This document shows, one piece after another, positions 41,458-50,197 of a DNA stretch of 64,000 nt (its first letter is position 1; each line of letters opens with the position of its first letter). The notes under the pieces were generated by a model that searched no databases, was not told the DNA's origin, and saw only the letters and a program-made list of their open reading frames with translations. A program made the position numbers and the translations under genes. The DNA is from Opitutus sp. (GTDB lineage Bacteria > Verrucomicrobiota > Verrucomicrobiia > Opitutales > Opitutaceae): positions 634,501 through 698,500 of the forward strand of contig JACEUQ010000002.1 of the NCBI GenBank assembly GCA_024998815.1, written 5' to 3'.

Positions 41458-41721
41458 TCAGGGCTTGGCTGACCGGGTCGGGGCGACCAGGCGGGGCAGC
41501 GAGGGCATGCGGGAACCAGCTCCGCCGGCGGCGGGGGTGGAAACGGCGGCGGCTTGATTGCTCGCCGCGATATCAATGAGGACCTCCTTGCGCACGATCG
41601 AGATCTCGCGAGGGGCCTGGATGCCGATTTTCACCGTGTCTCCATCGATGCGCGTAATGCGGATCTCGATGTTATCACCGATGACAATGGCTTCATTAAC
41701 CTTTCGAGTAAGAACAAGCAT
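41458..41721 (-). CDS. csrA: Translational regulator CsrA with C-terminal extension
   Basis: CsrA binds GGA-containing mRNA leaders and blocks translation. The core [20 protein letters not shown], then [18 protein letters not shown], is typical. A tail of about 30 residues rich in Ala, Pro and Ser (from about residue 57) makes it 87 residues, longer than the usual 60-70. The gene lies between fliW (8 bp) and fliC (20 bp), the arrangement in which FliW sequesters CsrA until flagellin is exported. Confidence 0.95.
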   Translation of the reverse strand: MLVLTRKVNEAIVIGDNIEIRITRIDGDTVKIGIQAPREISIVRKEVLIDIAASNQAAAVSTPAAGGAGSRMPSLPRLVAPTRSAKP

Positions 41722-41729
41722 GGCTGAGA

Positions 41730-42167
41730 TCAGCTGGCGGTGACGAGGGGGTGGCGGGCGCTGTATTGCGCGTGGTTGGCGATGACGACCTGGCGGCCGA
41801 CCCCCGTATGTCGATTAACAATAATGGGGCCGACGAGATTCACGGTAGCAGTAGAGGACTGATCGCGGACCGTGACAATGTTGAATAACAGGGCATCAGA
41901 GGCTTCGGTGATTCCCAGGGCGTTGGCGTCATCGTCGAACAACTCGGGGGTGTAGTCGGGCAGCAGTCCGGCCGGATCGATGACCACAAAGTGCAGGGGG
42001 GACGGCCCATGCAGGCGCAACCACTGGAACGGCAATTGGTCGGCAAAGTGGAAAATCTCGCCGCGGTGGTGTTCGGGGAAGCCGACGATGCCGGTGGGGA
42101 AACTGAGGTCCAACGTGGGTGGAGCCTCGAGGTCTTGCAGTTGGGGTGATTCGGCTAGGACTTTCAT
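41730..42167 (-). CDS. fliW: Flagellar assembly factor FliW
   Basis: The 145-residue FliW is recognised by [20 protein letters not shown], then [20 protein letters not shown] and [19 protein letters not shown]. FliW antagonises CsrA and is itself titrated by free flagellin, coupling flagellin synthesis to export. It is encoded 23 bp after flgL and directly before csrA. Confidence 0.95.
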   Translation of the reverse strand: MKVLAESPQLQDLEAPPTLDLSFPTGIVGFPEHHRGEIFHFADQLPFQWLRLHGPSPLHFVVIDPAGLLPDYTPELFDDDANALGITEASDALLFNIVTVRDQSSTATVNLVGPIIVNRHTGVGRQVVIANHAQYSARHPLVTAS

Positions 42168-42190
42168 GGGTGGGTACGAAAAAAGTAAAG

Positions 42191-43087
42191 TTACCTAATA
42201 TAATCGAGCAGCGACAGTTTCAGCAAGGTCGCGGAAGAGGATAATGCCGCCTCGTAGGCCTGCGTGGTCTGGTTGAGGTTAACAATGGTTGAGGGCAGAT
42301 CAGCATCCGCCTCGAGGGAAACTTGACGGTCCAGTTCGTCGCCCCGGGCCTTGTGTTGGGCCTTGGCAACTTCGATGCGCAGCTGGACCGCGCCGTGTTC
42401 ACTGAGAGCGGAAACCAGAAGGTTTTCGGACGTATCTAAATTGGTGCGCGTGGCCTGCACGCCGGCGGTGCTGCCCGTGTTCAGCGCGTCGCGCAGGGCG
42501 ATCAGCTGAGTCATGAAAGCGGCCAAGCCGTTGTTGGTGGCCGAACCCGTCGAGGGTTTGATCGAGGTTCCGTCGCCCAGCGGCACAGAAATTTCACCGG
42601 CATCGCCCGCATAAGCGACCCCCGTGATTTTGCCGGTGACGTCGCGGGTGAGTGTGAAGGGAGGTGTGGTGACGGCGGTGCCCGAGAAGATGTAGTCGTT
42701 GCGCGAGCGGGTGTTACCCACCGTGGCGGCCTGTTCGAGCAACTGGTTAACCTCGGCACCGTAGGCTTTCATCGCAGCAGTGCCGATGCTGCCGGTGCCC
42801 AGCACGCCGAGTTCGCCCGCGCGGTCTGAGAGTTTCTTAAATTGAGCGAGGGCCGCATACGAGGTCTGTGAATACGCCAAGGCGGTGTCGGCGTTGCGCG
42901 AATACTGGGCGACCGCGCTGCGCTCCATCTGGGCGGAAATCACCCGGCCCATGGCGGAGGGGTCGTCGCCGGGCAGGAAAATGCGCTGGCCGGTAGCGAC
43001 CTGGTTCTGCAGCTCGGCTTGGCGACCGCTCAACTTTTGCAGTTGAATGAGGACGGCGGTGGAGGTGCTGGCGGTGGAAATTCTCAT
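42191..43087 (-). CDS. flgL: Flagellar hook-associated protein FlgL
   Basis: FlgL forms the hook-filament junction with FlgK. The 298-residue protein is flagellin-like at both ends: an N-terminal LQKLSGRQAELQNQVATGQRI with DDPSAMGR, and a C-terminal coiled coil ending ALSSSATLLKLSLLDYIR. It follows flgK by 36 bp on the same strand. The length and motif placement are normal. Confidence 0.93.
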   Translation of the reverse strand: MRISTASTSTAVLIQLQKLSGRQAELQNQVATGQRIFLPGDDPSAMGRVISAQMERSAVAQYSRNADTALAYSQTSYAALAQFKKLSDRAGELGVLGTGSIGTAAMKAYGAEVNQLLEQAATVGNTRSRNDYIFSGTAVTTPPFTLTRDVTGKITGVAYAGDAGEISVPLGDGTSIKPSTGSATNNGLAAFMTQLIALRDALNTGSTAGVQATRTNLDTSENLLVSALSEHGAVQLRIEVAKAQHKARGDELDRQVSLEADADLPSTIVNLNQTTQAYEAALSSSATLLKLSLLDYIR

Positions 43088-43123
43088 GGTGTTTTAGGAG
43101 CGAGGATGAGCTAGGCTTTGGGG

Positions 43124-44533
43124 TTACCTGCCTAGGCGGTTGACGACGATGTCGATCAGACCGTCGATGATGGAAATGACTTTGGAGGAGGCCTCGAAGG
43201 CGCGCTGATACTTGAGCAGATCGGCCATTTCCTCGTCCATGGAAACGCCGCTGAGGCTCTGGCGCTGCTGGTTGACCAGTTTGGTGATGGTGGACTGGTC
43301 CTCCAGACGGTTGGAGGTGCTGGCCACAGTGCGGCCGAAATCACTGACCACGCCCGAAAAATACTGGCTAAAGGTGCCGTCGATGGCGTCGCCCGAGGTG
43401 ACGGCGAAGGAGCGCGAGGCGAGCGCGGCCACTGCGGCGGCCAGGGTGTTGTCGCCGACCGCACCGTTGGATGCTTTGAGGGTAGCCGGGGTGAGACCGG
43501 CCGCCACAGTGAGAGTGGAAGCAGCCGAACCGGTGGTGAACGTGAAGAAATTAGCCCCGGGGGTGCTGAGGGGATTATAGGCGGTGTTGACGGCGAGGCC
43601 GATCTGGCCGGCGAAGGTGTTGAGGCTGTCGCGCAAGTCTTGCACCGCGCCGTCGCGGGCCTTGAACAAACCGTTGACCTTGCCGGAAGTCAGGGCGATC
43701 GGCGTGCCACTGGTGCCGGCGGTTAAACCCGTGCCGATGTAGTTAACCGGGTTGTTCACCGAGGCCAGGCTGACCAGGGTGATCGCATTGCCGCTGCCGT
43801 CGCGCACAAACACATCCACTTGGCCCACTTGCGTGGCATTCGGGGCGGTCTCGGCACCGATCAGCCCGGCGAGTTTTTCGATGGCGGCTTGGCGCTGGTC
43901 GCGCAGGTGGACTGCGGTGCCCACGGCGTTGATTTCCAGACCGCCGATCTGGCTGTTGAGCGAGGCGACGTTGGCCAGCAAGTCGTTCACCGTGGCGACA
44001 TCAGCGGCGATGTTGGTGCCGGCGGCGGCTTGCACCTGCGCCAAGCGCTCATCGGTGGAGTTGAAGCGGTCGGTGAGGATGCCGGCTTGCTGGATCAGAT
44101 TCTGACGCTGGCCCATGTCGGTGGGGCTGGCGGCGAAGGCCTTGAAAGCGTTGAAAAAACCGCTAACGACGCCCGACATGCCGGCGGCAGGGGAAGTTGC
44201 CTTCTTGGTACTATCGATCGACTCGCCCAAAGCGGCCTGGGTTTTAGAGTAAATATCATTCTCGGCCGTGAGGCTAGCCAAGGAGGCGGTCTCGCGGCTG
44301 ACCTGCTGGTCGATCAGGAAGTCGCGGATCTGCTGGACGGACTTGGCCTCGATACCCAGCGATTGCGCGCCCTGGGGGGTGATAACGGTGCCGCGGTCAC
44401 CGAAGACCACCCGTTGGCGGGAGAAATCGGGGTTGTTGACGTTGGCCAGATTGCGCCCCGCTACCTCAATGCCGATGGACTGGGCATGGAGGGACTGAAC
44501 GGACTGGTTAAGCGTGCCAAATAGACCGGCCAT
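43124..44533 (-). CDS. flgK: Flagellar hook-associated protein FlgK
   Basis: FlgK (469 residues) caps the hook and joins it to the filament with FlgL. The N-terminal rod/hook signature LHAQSIGIEVAGRNLANVNN and the C-terminal helices (MDEEMADLLKYQRAFEASSK) are clear. It is the first gene of the flgK-flgL-fliW-csrA-fliC run, 114-142 bp downstream of a sigma-54-type promoter at 44659-44675. Confidence 0.93.
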   Translation of the reverse strand: MAGLFGTLNQSVQSLHAQSIGIEVAGRNLANVNNPDFSRQRVVFGDRGTVITPQGAQSLGIEAKSVQQIRDFLIDQQVSRETASLASLTAENDIYSKTQAALGESIDSTKKATSPAAGMSGVVSGFFNAFKAFAASPTDMGQRQNLIQQAGILTDRFNSTDERLAQVQAAAGTNIAADVATVNDLLANVASLNSQIGGLEINAVGTAVHLRDQRQAAIEKLAGLIGAETAPNATQVGQVDVFVRDGSGNAITLVSLASVNNPVNYIGTGLTAGTSGTPIALTSGKVNGLFKARDGAVQDLRDSLNTFAGQIGLAVNTAYNPLSTPGANFFTFTTGSAASTLTVAAGLTPATLKASNGAVGDNTLAAAVAALASRSFAVTSGDAIDGTFSQYFSGVVSDFGRTVASTSNRLEDQSTITKLVNQQRQSLSGVSMDEEMADLLKYQRAFEASSKVISIIDGLIDIVVNRLGR

Positions 44534-44563
44534 AATGGTGTGGGGTCGAGGGGGAGAAAGGCG

Positions 44564-44647
44564 TTAGCAGGTGGCGGCGACAGGGGCGGACAAGCGGCCT
44601 TCCAGCAGGGGTGCGCTGGGGGTGCTGGGGGCGAGTCCGGGATTCAT
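44564..44647 (-). CDS. Possible 27-residue leader peptide downstream of the flgK-operon sigma-54 promoter
   Basis: ATG 44647-44645 opens a frame ending TAA at 44564 (MNPGLAPSTPSAPLLEGRLS and onward, Pro/Ala-rich). It starts at the same distance from the promoter as the flgF ATG does from its near-identical promoter, so it might simply be a relic of promoter duplication. No similarity is recognised. Confidence 0.25.
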   Translation of the reverse strand: MNPGLAPSTPSAPLLEGRLSAPVAATC

Positions 44648-44658
44648 GCCAAGGGACT

Positions 44659-44675
44659 AAGCAGAGCCAATGCCA
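44659..44675 (-). promoter_or_regulatory. Sigma-54 promoter of the flgK operon
   Basis: On the minus strand TGGCATTGGCTCTGCTT has GG-N10-GC spacing and close identity to TGGCAC-N5-TTGCW. The surrounding ~52 bp are almost identical to the promoter before flgF. Confidence 0.75.
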
Positions 44676-45010
44676 CATCTCTAACTACACGAATCGGCAA
44701 TTTGTTAAAAATTAAGCTGAGGGCTTTGGCCGCCCAGGGGGCGATAGGGGGAAAAAACTGCCCCGGGGCTCAGAGGCGGGGCGAAAAAGGGGCAATGACC
44801 CATGACCGATTGCGGAGGACTCCGGGAGGCACTGGACGCTGAACGTTCGATGTTGGACGTTGAACGTTGGTGCGGACGTGCTGGCGAGGCTTCGGCCGGA
44901 ACGCTGAGCTCCAGCTCGGCCTTTGCGGGTTCTCGCTGTGCTGCACGGAGCCGAGCTGGAGCTCAGCGTTCCGTTGGGCCCGCGCTACCGATTCCCCGGT
45001 GGTCCGGGCG

Positions 45011-45508
45011 TTAACCGGCGGCTTGCAGGGTGGCGGCCGGGCCGGCGAGCGATCCGATGCGTCCCGAGGGCGCGTAGGTGCGCGGCCGGGCGGCGGGGTG
45101 CAACGTCGCCAGGGCGTCGCGGTGCAACTCGACGGCACGGGCCAAAATCGAGTGGTTCTGGCGGGCGCGGCGGCGCACCCGGTGCAACAGGTGATTGATC
45201 TCGTCGATGAGCGCGCCGAGCAGGGGCTGCTGGTCAGCCGGGAAAAACTCCAACAGGCGGCGCAGGTTGGTCTCGGCGGGCTGGCCTTTGCCGGTGGCAA
45301 AACGCGCCACCCAGGCCTCGCGTTCAAGGCGGTGGCGGGCGGTTTCAGCGGCAATTTGCTCGATGGCCAACGAGGTGTCGGCCACCGCCTGCACCTCGCG
45401 GCGCCACAACTGAGCTTGTTGTTCATCAAACAGCGCCAGCAGCCCGCCGTAACCGGCCAGCTCGGCACGTAGCAATTCCACCAGGGGAATGAAAGGATGT
45501 GAGGTCAT
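45011..45508 (-). CDS. flgN: FlgN-like flagellar export chaperone
   Basis: This 165-residue all-helical protein, without signal or membrane segment, resembles FlgN, which escorts FlgK and FlgL to the export apparatus. Support is the long amphipathic helices (LVELLRAELAGYGGLLALFD, then LLGALIDEINHLLHRVRRRA with NHSILARAVELHRDAL), the position after the flgJ rod-binding gene (4-bp overlap), and the closeness to flgK and flgL. The family is weakly conserved, so the assignment relies partly on context. Confidence 0.75.
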   Translation of the reverse strand: MTSHPFIPLVELLRAELAGYGGLLALFDEQQAQLWRREVQAVADTSLAIEQIAAETARHRLEREAWVARFATGKGQPAETNLRRLLEFFPADQQPLLGALIDEINHLLHRVRRRARQNHSILARAVELHRDALATLHPAARPRTYAPSGRIGSLAGPAATLQAAG

Positions 45509-45855
45509 TTGGGTTGAGCGACCGGGGTCGCGGGAGAGAGTTGCCGACTGATCACCTTGGCCAGGCCGAGTCCGCCACCTTGCGCGATGGAATTGGCCAG
45601 CGTGTCGGTGAGCATGTAGCCGTAAACGCCACCACCGCCGCCGGCCCCGGATTTGGATTTTTCGCCACCGACGCCGCCGTTCATCATCGGCTCGATCGCC
45701 GGGGACAACAGCTGGCGCACCATGATGGCCTCAAACTGCTGGGCCGCCTTGTTCAGTTCGCTAGCCGTGGGTTTAGGGGAGTTTTTGAGTTTACCGCCGG
45801 GCATTGAGGTGGACCGGTCGATGGAAGAAATGGCAGAAAGGGGATCGATAGACAT
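45505..45855 (-). CDS. flgJ: Rod-binding protein FlgJ (N-terminal domain only)
   Basis: The 116-residue protein matches the rod-binding N-terminal domain of FlgJ: ELNKAAQQFEAIMVRQLLSP, then GGGVYGYMLTDTLANSIAQG and GLGLAKVISRQL. The muramidase domain of enteric FlgJ is absent, as in many non-enteric bacteria, so peptidoglycan must be opened by another enzyme. It follows flgI by 20 bp. Confidence 0.9.
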   Translation of the reverse strand: MSIDPLSAISSIDRSTSMPGGKLKNSPKPTASELNKAAQQFEAIMVRQLLSPAIEPMMNGGVGGEKSKSGAGGGGGVYGYMLTDTLANSIAQGGGLGLAKVISRQLSPATPVAQPK

Positions 45856-45875
45856 AGGAGTTGGGGGGACCGTAA

Positions 45876-46967
45876 TCAGTTAATAATCAGGTCGGCTTGG
45901 AGGGCGCCGGCGCTTTTGAGTGCCTGGAAAATCGACATCATGTCGCGGGTGCTCACACCCAAGGTGTTGAGCGCCGAGGCAAGTTTTTCCACCGTGGGAG
46001 CTTCAGGAATCATGGTGAAATGCCCCGTGGTTTCCTTCACGTCGGTGTTCGTGGTGTTGGTGATCGCCGTCTGGCCTCCGCTCAGAGCACCGGGCTGAGA
46101 AACCGTGGGCGTCGAGGCGATCGTGATAGTGAGAGAACCGTGGCTGATCGCCACATGCGACAGGCTCACCGGTGCCGTGGCGACAATCGTGCCCGTGCGC
46201 TCGTTGATGACGATGCGCGCCATGGCGTCCGGGGTGACTGTAATCGCGCCGACATCGGCCAGAAACATGACGTCACGGCCGACATATTGGGGAGGCAAAT
46301 TGAGGTCGATGGTCGACGCATCGCGGGCCAAGGCGTCGGCGGTGGGGAAAACCGCGTTGATGGCATCGGCCATGCGGGCTGCGGAGGTGAAATCGGGGTT
46401 GTACAGGCTGAAGGAGATACGCCCCTCCTGGACGATGGTGGCGGGGATTTCGCGCTCAACAATCGCGCCGTTGCTGATGATACCCACGGTGGGGTGATTC
46501 TTCTGGACCGTGGCGCCACCGGAACCACCGGCACCACCCAAAAAGCCACCCACGGCCACCGCGCCCTGGGCCACCGCGTACACCCGGCCGTCCGCACCCA
46601 AGAGCGGGGCTTGCAGCAAGACCGCGCCCTGCAGCGACTTGGCGTCACCCATCGAGGAAACCGTGACGTCGATGCGCGAACCCGACTTCAGGAACGAGCC
46701 GATGTCGGCGGTGAGAATAACAGCAGCCGCGTTCTTGGCCTTGATCAGGGTCGGGTCGATCTTCACGCCGCTGCGCTCCAGCACGTTGGCCACCGAGCTG
46801 AGCGTGGCCAGGGCGTTGGAATCGCCGTCGCCTGCCAGACCCACCACCAGGCCGTAACCCACCAGTTGATTGTCCCGCTGTCCGGCCAGGCGGGCCATGT
46901 CCTTGATTCGCGCCGCCTCAAGCAAGAGCGGTGAGATCAACCCAAGGAGTAGGAGTAAACGGCGCAT
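45876..46967 (-). CDS. flgI: Flagellar P-ring protein FlgI
   Basis: FlgI forms the periplasmic P-ring around the rod. The 363-residue protein has a Sec signal peptide (MRRLLLLLGLISPLLLEAA) followed by RIKDMARLAGQRDNQLVGYG and VVGLAGDGDS, the family hallmark. It lies between flgH (30 bp upstream) and flgJ. Its presence implies an outer membrane with a full LP-ring bushing. Confidence 0.96.
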   Translation of the reverse strand: MRRLLLLLGLISPLLLEAARIKDMARLAGQRDNQLVGYGLVVGLAGDGDSNALATLSSVANVLERSGVKIDPTLIKAKNAAAVILTADIGSFLKSGSRIDVTVSSMGDAKSLQGAVLLQAPLLGADGRVYAVAQGAVAVGGFLGGAGGSGGATVQKNHPTVGIISNGAIVEREIPATIVQEGRISFSLYNPDFTSAARMADAINAVFPTADALARDASTIDLNLPPQYVGRDVMFLADVGAITVTPDAMARIVINERTGTIVATAPVSLSHVAISHGSLTITIASTPTVSQPGALSGGQTAITNTTNTDVKETTGHFTMIPEAPTVEKLASALNTLGVSTRDMMSIFQALKSAGALQADLIIN

Positions 46968-46997
46968 GTGTTAAAACGGGGGCGGGCGGGAGAAAAC

Positions 46998-47615
46998 TCA
47001 GAGGGGGCGGAACTTCTCGTAGATTTTGCTCAACCAGCCGCGCTTGGCTGCATCGCTCATCGTGCCCTCGGAAATGAACTCTACGCGGGCGTCGGCGATG
47101 TTGCTCGACTGGATGGTGTTGTCGCTGGCGATGTCGGCGGAGCGCACCAGGCCGTGGAGCACGATATGCTGGGTTTCGCCGGAAAAGGTGATGCGGCGCG
47201 ACCCGGCGATGACCAGGTTGCCGTTGGGCAACACATCGGTGACGAGCACGGCGGCGCGGGCGTTGATCGTCTGGGAGTTTTTCACATCACCGCCGCCCTT
47301 GAAATCGCTGCTACCGCCGAACTTGATGCCCGGCATCTCGCCGCCCTTGGTGCCGAACTTGCTCACCGAGGACGGGAACAGGAACTGGCTCACCGAGGCG
47401 TCCATGTTGCTCGCCGAACTGCTGCTCTTGCTCTGCGAGGCGGTTTGGTTGGCGGACTCGGACACGACGATGGTCAAAATATCGCCGACTTGGGTCGCCT
47501 TGATCTGGGTGGCGACCCCCTGCTCGCGTGAACCGGCGGCCGTCCACAGCGAATCAGCGCGCACGGTGGCGGCCGAAACGGGGAGTAAACACAGGAGCAA
47601 CAGGCGGGTTTTCAT
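46998..47615 (-). CDS. flgH: Flagellar L-ring protein FlgH
   Basis: FlgH (205 residues) forms the outer-membrane L-ring. Motifs include SLWTAAGSREQGVATQIKAT (here without the usual lipoprotein context) and VGDILTIVVSESANQTASQS, and NGNLVIAGSRRITFSGE near residue 135. The signal peptide MKTRLLLLCLLPVSAATVRA looks like a signal-peptidase-I substrate: the single Cys is inside the hydrophobic core and no clear lipobox precedes the mature start. The ring may therefore not be lipid-anchored. Confidence 0.94.
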   Translation of the reverse strand: MKTRLLLLCLLPVSAATVRADSLWTAAGSREQGVATQIKATQVGDILTIVVSESANQTASQSKSSSSASNMDASVSQFLFPSSVSKFGTKGGEMPGIKFGGSSDFKGGGDVKNSQTINARAAVLVTDVLPNGNLVIAGSRRITFSGETQHIVLHGLVRSADIASDNTIQSSNIADARVEFISEGTMSDAAKRGWLSKIYEKFRPL

Positions 47616-47639
47616 GGGAGAAAAAAGAGGGGTTGAGGA

Positions 47640-48356
47640 CTAGAAGCGGATGGTGGCGCGGGACTCCGAAACGACCTGGGCGACGAACTCCTTCTTGGAG
47701 TCAGGATTGCGCACGCGCACCGTTTCACCGCTGGCAGCATCATTGAGGGCGATGCCGTTCAAGGTGACCGTCAGCGCGCCGGAGGTGGCGATGACCTCCA
47801 TGGCCTGGCCGCGGCGCACCAGCGGGCGGCGCACCACATCGCGCCAAGCCACCAAGCGGCCCATAGGCATGTTGCGCGCGAAGTTGAGATCCAGTTTGGG
47901 GTCTGCGGGAATGGAGTCGCGCTCGCGCAAGGCGTCGAAGCGGCGGGGATCGAGGGCCAAAGGATCAAGGCGCGAGCCGGCCGTAACGGGATCGCGCACC
48001 ATCCAGCCGTCGCGCCACAACTCGGCGCGCAGCACCAGCATGTGGTCGCTTTTCACCCCGGCGGAGTCGGTTGCACGCACCGTCACCAGGATCTGCGGGG
48101 CCAATTCTGCGGAGGCGGTTACGACCACCAGATCGGCCTCGACGGGGGTGGCGGCCGGGCGCGGGCGGTTCCACGCGAGATTAAGCTGGCCGGTGACCTG
48201 ATAGCGGTCGGTCAACAAGGCGCACAGCGTCTCCAGCCACGGGTCGGGCGCACTGGCGGTTGCGCCGGTGGCTGAAGCGGGAGCCGCTTGCACCTGCGCC
48301 TGGCCGAAGGTGGCGAGGGCGCAGAACAGACCGAGAACAAGATAACGGCGCGACAT
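47640..48356 (-). CDS. flgA: P-ring assembly chaperone FlgA
   Basis: FlgA is the periplasmic chaperone for FlgI polymerisation. The 238-residue protein has a signal peptide (MSRRYLVLGLFCALATFGQA) and the C-terminal SAF-like region, with LVRRGQAMEVIATSGALTVT, GIALNDAASGETVRVRNPDS and SKKEFVAQV, which is diagnostic. It follows flgG by 11 bp and precedes flgH by 24 bp. Confidence 0.92.
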   Translation of the reverse strand: MSRRYLVLGLFCALATFGQAQVQAAPASATGATASAPDPWLETLCALLTDRYQVTGQLNLAWNRPRPAATPVEADLVVVTASAELAPQILVTVRATDSAGVKSDHMLVLRAELWRDGWMVRDPVTAGSRLDPLALDPRRFDALRERDSIPADPKLDLNFARNMPMGRLVAWRDVVRRPLVRRGQAMEVIATSGALTVTLNGIALNDAASGETVRVRNPDSKKEFVAQVVSESRATIRF

Positions 48357-48367
48357 GGGGGAAAGGC

Positions 48368-49150
48368 TCAGCGTTTGAGTTGGTTAACGTTCTGCAGCAT
48401 CTCGTCGGAGGCTTGGATCGACTTGCTGTTCACCTCGTAGGCGCGCTGGGCGACAATGAGGTTAACCATCTCCTCGACGATGTTGACGTTGGAGGTCTCG
48501 ACGTAGCCCTGCATGACGCTGCCGAAGCCGTTTTCACCGGGTGCGCCGACCTCGGCCGTGCCGCTGGCGCCGGTGGCCGCGTAAAGGTTGCCGCCCAGAC
48601 TCTGCAAGCCGGCCGGATTGGCAAAACGCGACAGGGTCAGGTTAAAGGTGGTGGTGCCACTGGCGGTTTGGTAACTGACCACGCCGCTCGCAGAGACGTT
48701 GATGGCGGTGGTGCCGGCGGGCACGTTTTGGAAACCGCCGAGCACGGGGCGGCCGTCGGTGGTGACAACCTGACCCGCCGAGTTGAGTTTAAAGGAACCA
48801 TCGCGGGTGTAAGCGACGGTGCCGTCGGGCTTTTGCACCTCGTAAAAGCCGTCGCCCTGAATCGCCAAATCGAGTTGCTGGCCGCTGTTGGTGAGCTGGC
48901 CTTGGGTAAAAATCTTGGTGGTGGACGCGACGCGCGTACCGTTACCCACCTCAATGCCGGTGGGGACCACGTCGCCGCCGCCGCTCTCGGCACCGGCGTT
49001 GCGGGGCTTTTGGTAAAGCAAGTCCTGGAACTGGATCGTGCTGCGCTTGAAACCCGGGGTGTTCACGTTCGCGAGGTTGTTCGCGATGGTGTTCAGGTTG
49101 AGCTGCTGAGCTTCCATGCCCGTGGCGGCCGAGTAGAGTGAAAGATTCAT
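48368..49150 (-). CDS. flgG: Distal rod protein FlgG
   Basis: The 260-residue protein begins MNLSLYSAATGMEAQQLNLN followed by TIANNLANVNTPGFKRS, the rod/hook family signature, and has QLDLAIQGDGFYEVQKPDGT and a C-terminal EMVNLIVAQRAYEVNSKSIQ. FlgG builds the distal rod. It follows flgF by 22 bp. Confidence 0.95.
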   Translation of the reverse strand: MNLSLYSAATGMEAQQLNLNTIANNLANVNTPGFKRSTIQFQDLLYQKPRNAGAESGGGDVVPTGIEVGNGTRVASTTKIFTQGQLTNSGQQLDLAIQGDGFYEVQKPDGTVAYTRDGSFKLNSAGQVVTTDGRPVLGGFQNVPAGTTAINVSASGVVSYQTASGTTTFNLTLSRFANPAGLQSLGGNLYAATGASGTAEVGAPGENGFGSVMQGYVETSNVNIVEEMVNLIVAQRAYEVNSKSIQASDEMLQNVNQLKR

Positions 49151-49172
49151 AGGATTGGGGCTGGGGGGTTAG

Positions 49173-49922
49173 TTAGCTGACCGCATCGAGGGTTTTCTGC
49201 ATGATACCGTCGCGGCTCTGGATGAGCTTCTGGTTGGCCTCGTAAGCGCGGGAAATATTCACGAGGTCCACCATCTCGCGCAGGGGAGAGACATTACTGC
49301 CCTCCAAGTAGCCCTGCTGGATGATCGGTTTTTCGACCGGCACCATGCCCGCGCCGGTGTCGGCGAGGAACAGGCCGCTGGCCATGGAAATGAGGCGTGC
49401 AGGATTGGTCGCCTTGGCGATACCGAGCTTGCCGACGATGTTTTCACCGTGGCGAACCGTGCCGTCCTCCATCACGACAATCGCGCCGCCCTCTTGCGAG
49501 AGCTGGATGGGGCTACCGGAGTTGTTAAGCACCTCGCAACCCTGAGCGGTCACCAAGGTGCGATCGGCGCGGACCTGCAGTTCGCCAGCGCGGGTGTAGG
49601 CGGTGTTGCCATCGGGCTTGCGGACGGTGAAAAAGCCCGGGCCGGAAAGGGCCACATCGAGCTCGCGGCGCGTCGGGTTGTTTTCGCCCGGGTTAAACGC
49701 GATGGAATAACGCGTCTGGGGAAACAAAGCCGGCATGCCATCGCCGTTGTCAGGCTTGGCGCCGGGCTGGGTCAAAATCTCGCCATGGGCCTCGGCGGCG
49801 ACCTGCACGGAGCGGCGCTTAAAACCGGTGACTTGGGCCGAAGTGATATTCTGGGACACGGCATCCTGCCAACGCTCCAAGGAGCTTAGCGCAGCGGCGC
49901 TTTGGTAGAGTCCGATATTCAT
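49173..49922 (-). CDS. flgF: Proximal rod protein FlgF
   Basis: FlgF (249 residues) starts MNIGLYQSAAALSSLERWQD and has the N-terminal NITSAQVTGFKRRSVQV, a central GPGFFTVRKPDGNTAYTRAG, and EMVDLVNISRAYEANQKLIQ near the end. It is the first gene of flgF-G-A-H-I-J-N. The start codon is only about 14 bp from the -12 element of the sigma-54-type promoter, so the predicted transcript would be almost leaderless. Confidence 0.94.
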   Translation of the reverse strand: MNIGLYQSAAALSSLERWQDAVSQNITSAQVTGFKRRSVQVAAEAHGEILTQPGAKPDNGDGMPALFPQTRYSIAFNPGENNPTRRELDVALSGPGFFTVRKPDGNTAYTRAGELQVRADRTLVTAQGCEVLNNSGSPIQLSQEGGAIVVMEDGTVRHGENIVGKLGIAKATNPARLISMASGLFLADTGAGMVPVEKPIIQQGYLEGSNVSPLREMVDLVNISRAYEANQKLIQSRDGIMQKTLDAVS

Positions 49923-49933
49923 GCCAAGGGGCT

Positions 49934-49950
49934 AAGCAGAGCCAATGCCA
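49934..49950 (-). promoter_or_regulatory. Sigma-54 promoter of the flgF operon
   Basis: On the minus strand TGGCATTGGCTCTGCTT (GG-N10-GC). The surrounding sequence to the ATG at 49922 matches 44645-44696 with only two differences in about 52 bp. Confidence 0.78.
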
Positions 49951-50100
49951 CATCCCTAACTACACGAACCACCAGTTTTTTAAAAACGCGCGCGGGGATC
50001 ACGCCGATTGCCTGCGCAAACAAGGGTAAAATCTTCCGCGTGCCCCGGCCCTCCCCTGCCCGGCCCCATCCCAGGCCCCATCCCCGGCCCAGGCCCCGCG

Positions 50101-50180
50101 CGTGCCGATTCCCCCCGGAGGGACGACCTCCGTGACGTCCGTGATCGACAGGCAAAGTAGCGCAGACTTCCAGTCTGCTC
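50101..50180. repeat. Mixed repeats (CCTCCGTGACGTCCG; GTAGCGCAGACTTCCAGTCTGCT)
   Basis: GGAGGGACGACCTCCGTG is followed by GTAGCGCAGACTTCCAGTCTGCT at 50157-50179, the same ordered pair as after cheD. Confidence 0.75.
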
Positions 50181-50197
50181 AGGGGCCAAACTCCAGA

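Larger units (their letters stand above)
44534..45010. other. Gap upstream of flgK with sigma-54 promoter and inverted repeat
   Basis: Besides the promoter and a 27-codon frame listed separately, the region holds CCGGAACGCTGAGCTCCAGCTCGG and its partner CCGAGCTGGAGCTCAGCGTTCCG (about 44898-44976), a long imperfect stem, and GAACGTT repeats near 44838-44870. No further gene is seen. Confidence 0.6.

Noticed and set aside
44770-45468. 232-codon minus-strand frame overlapping flgN
   Set aside because: Overlaps the better-supported flgN frame and runs through the inverted-repeat region; composition is shadow-like.
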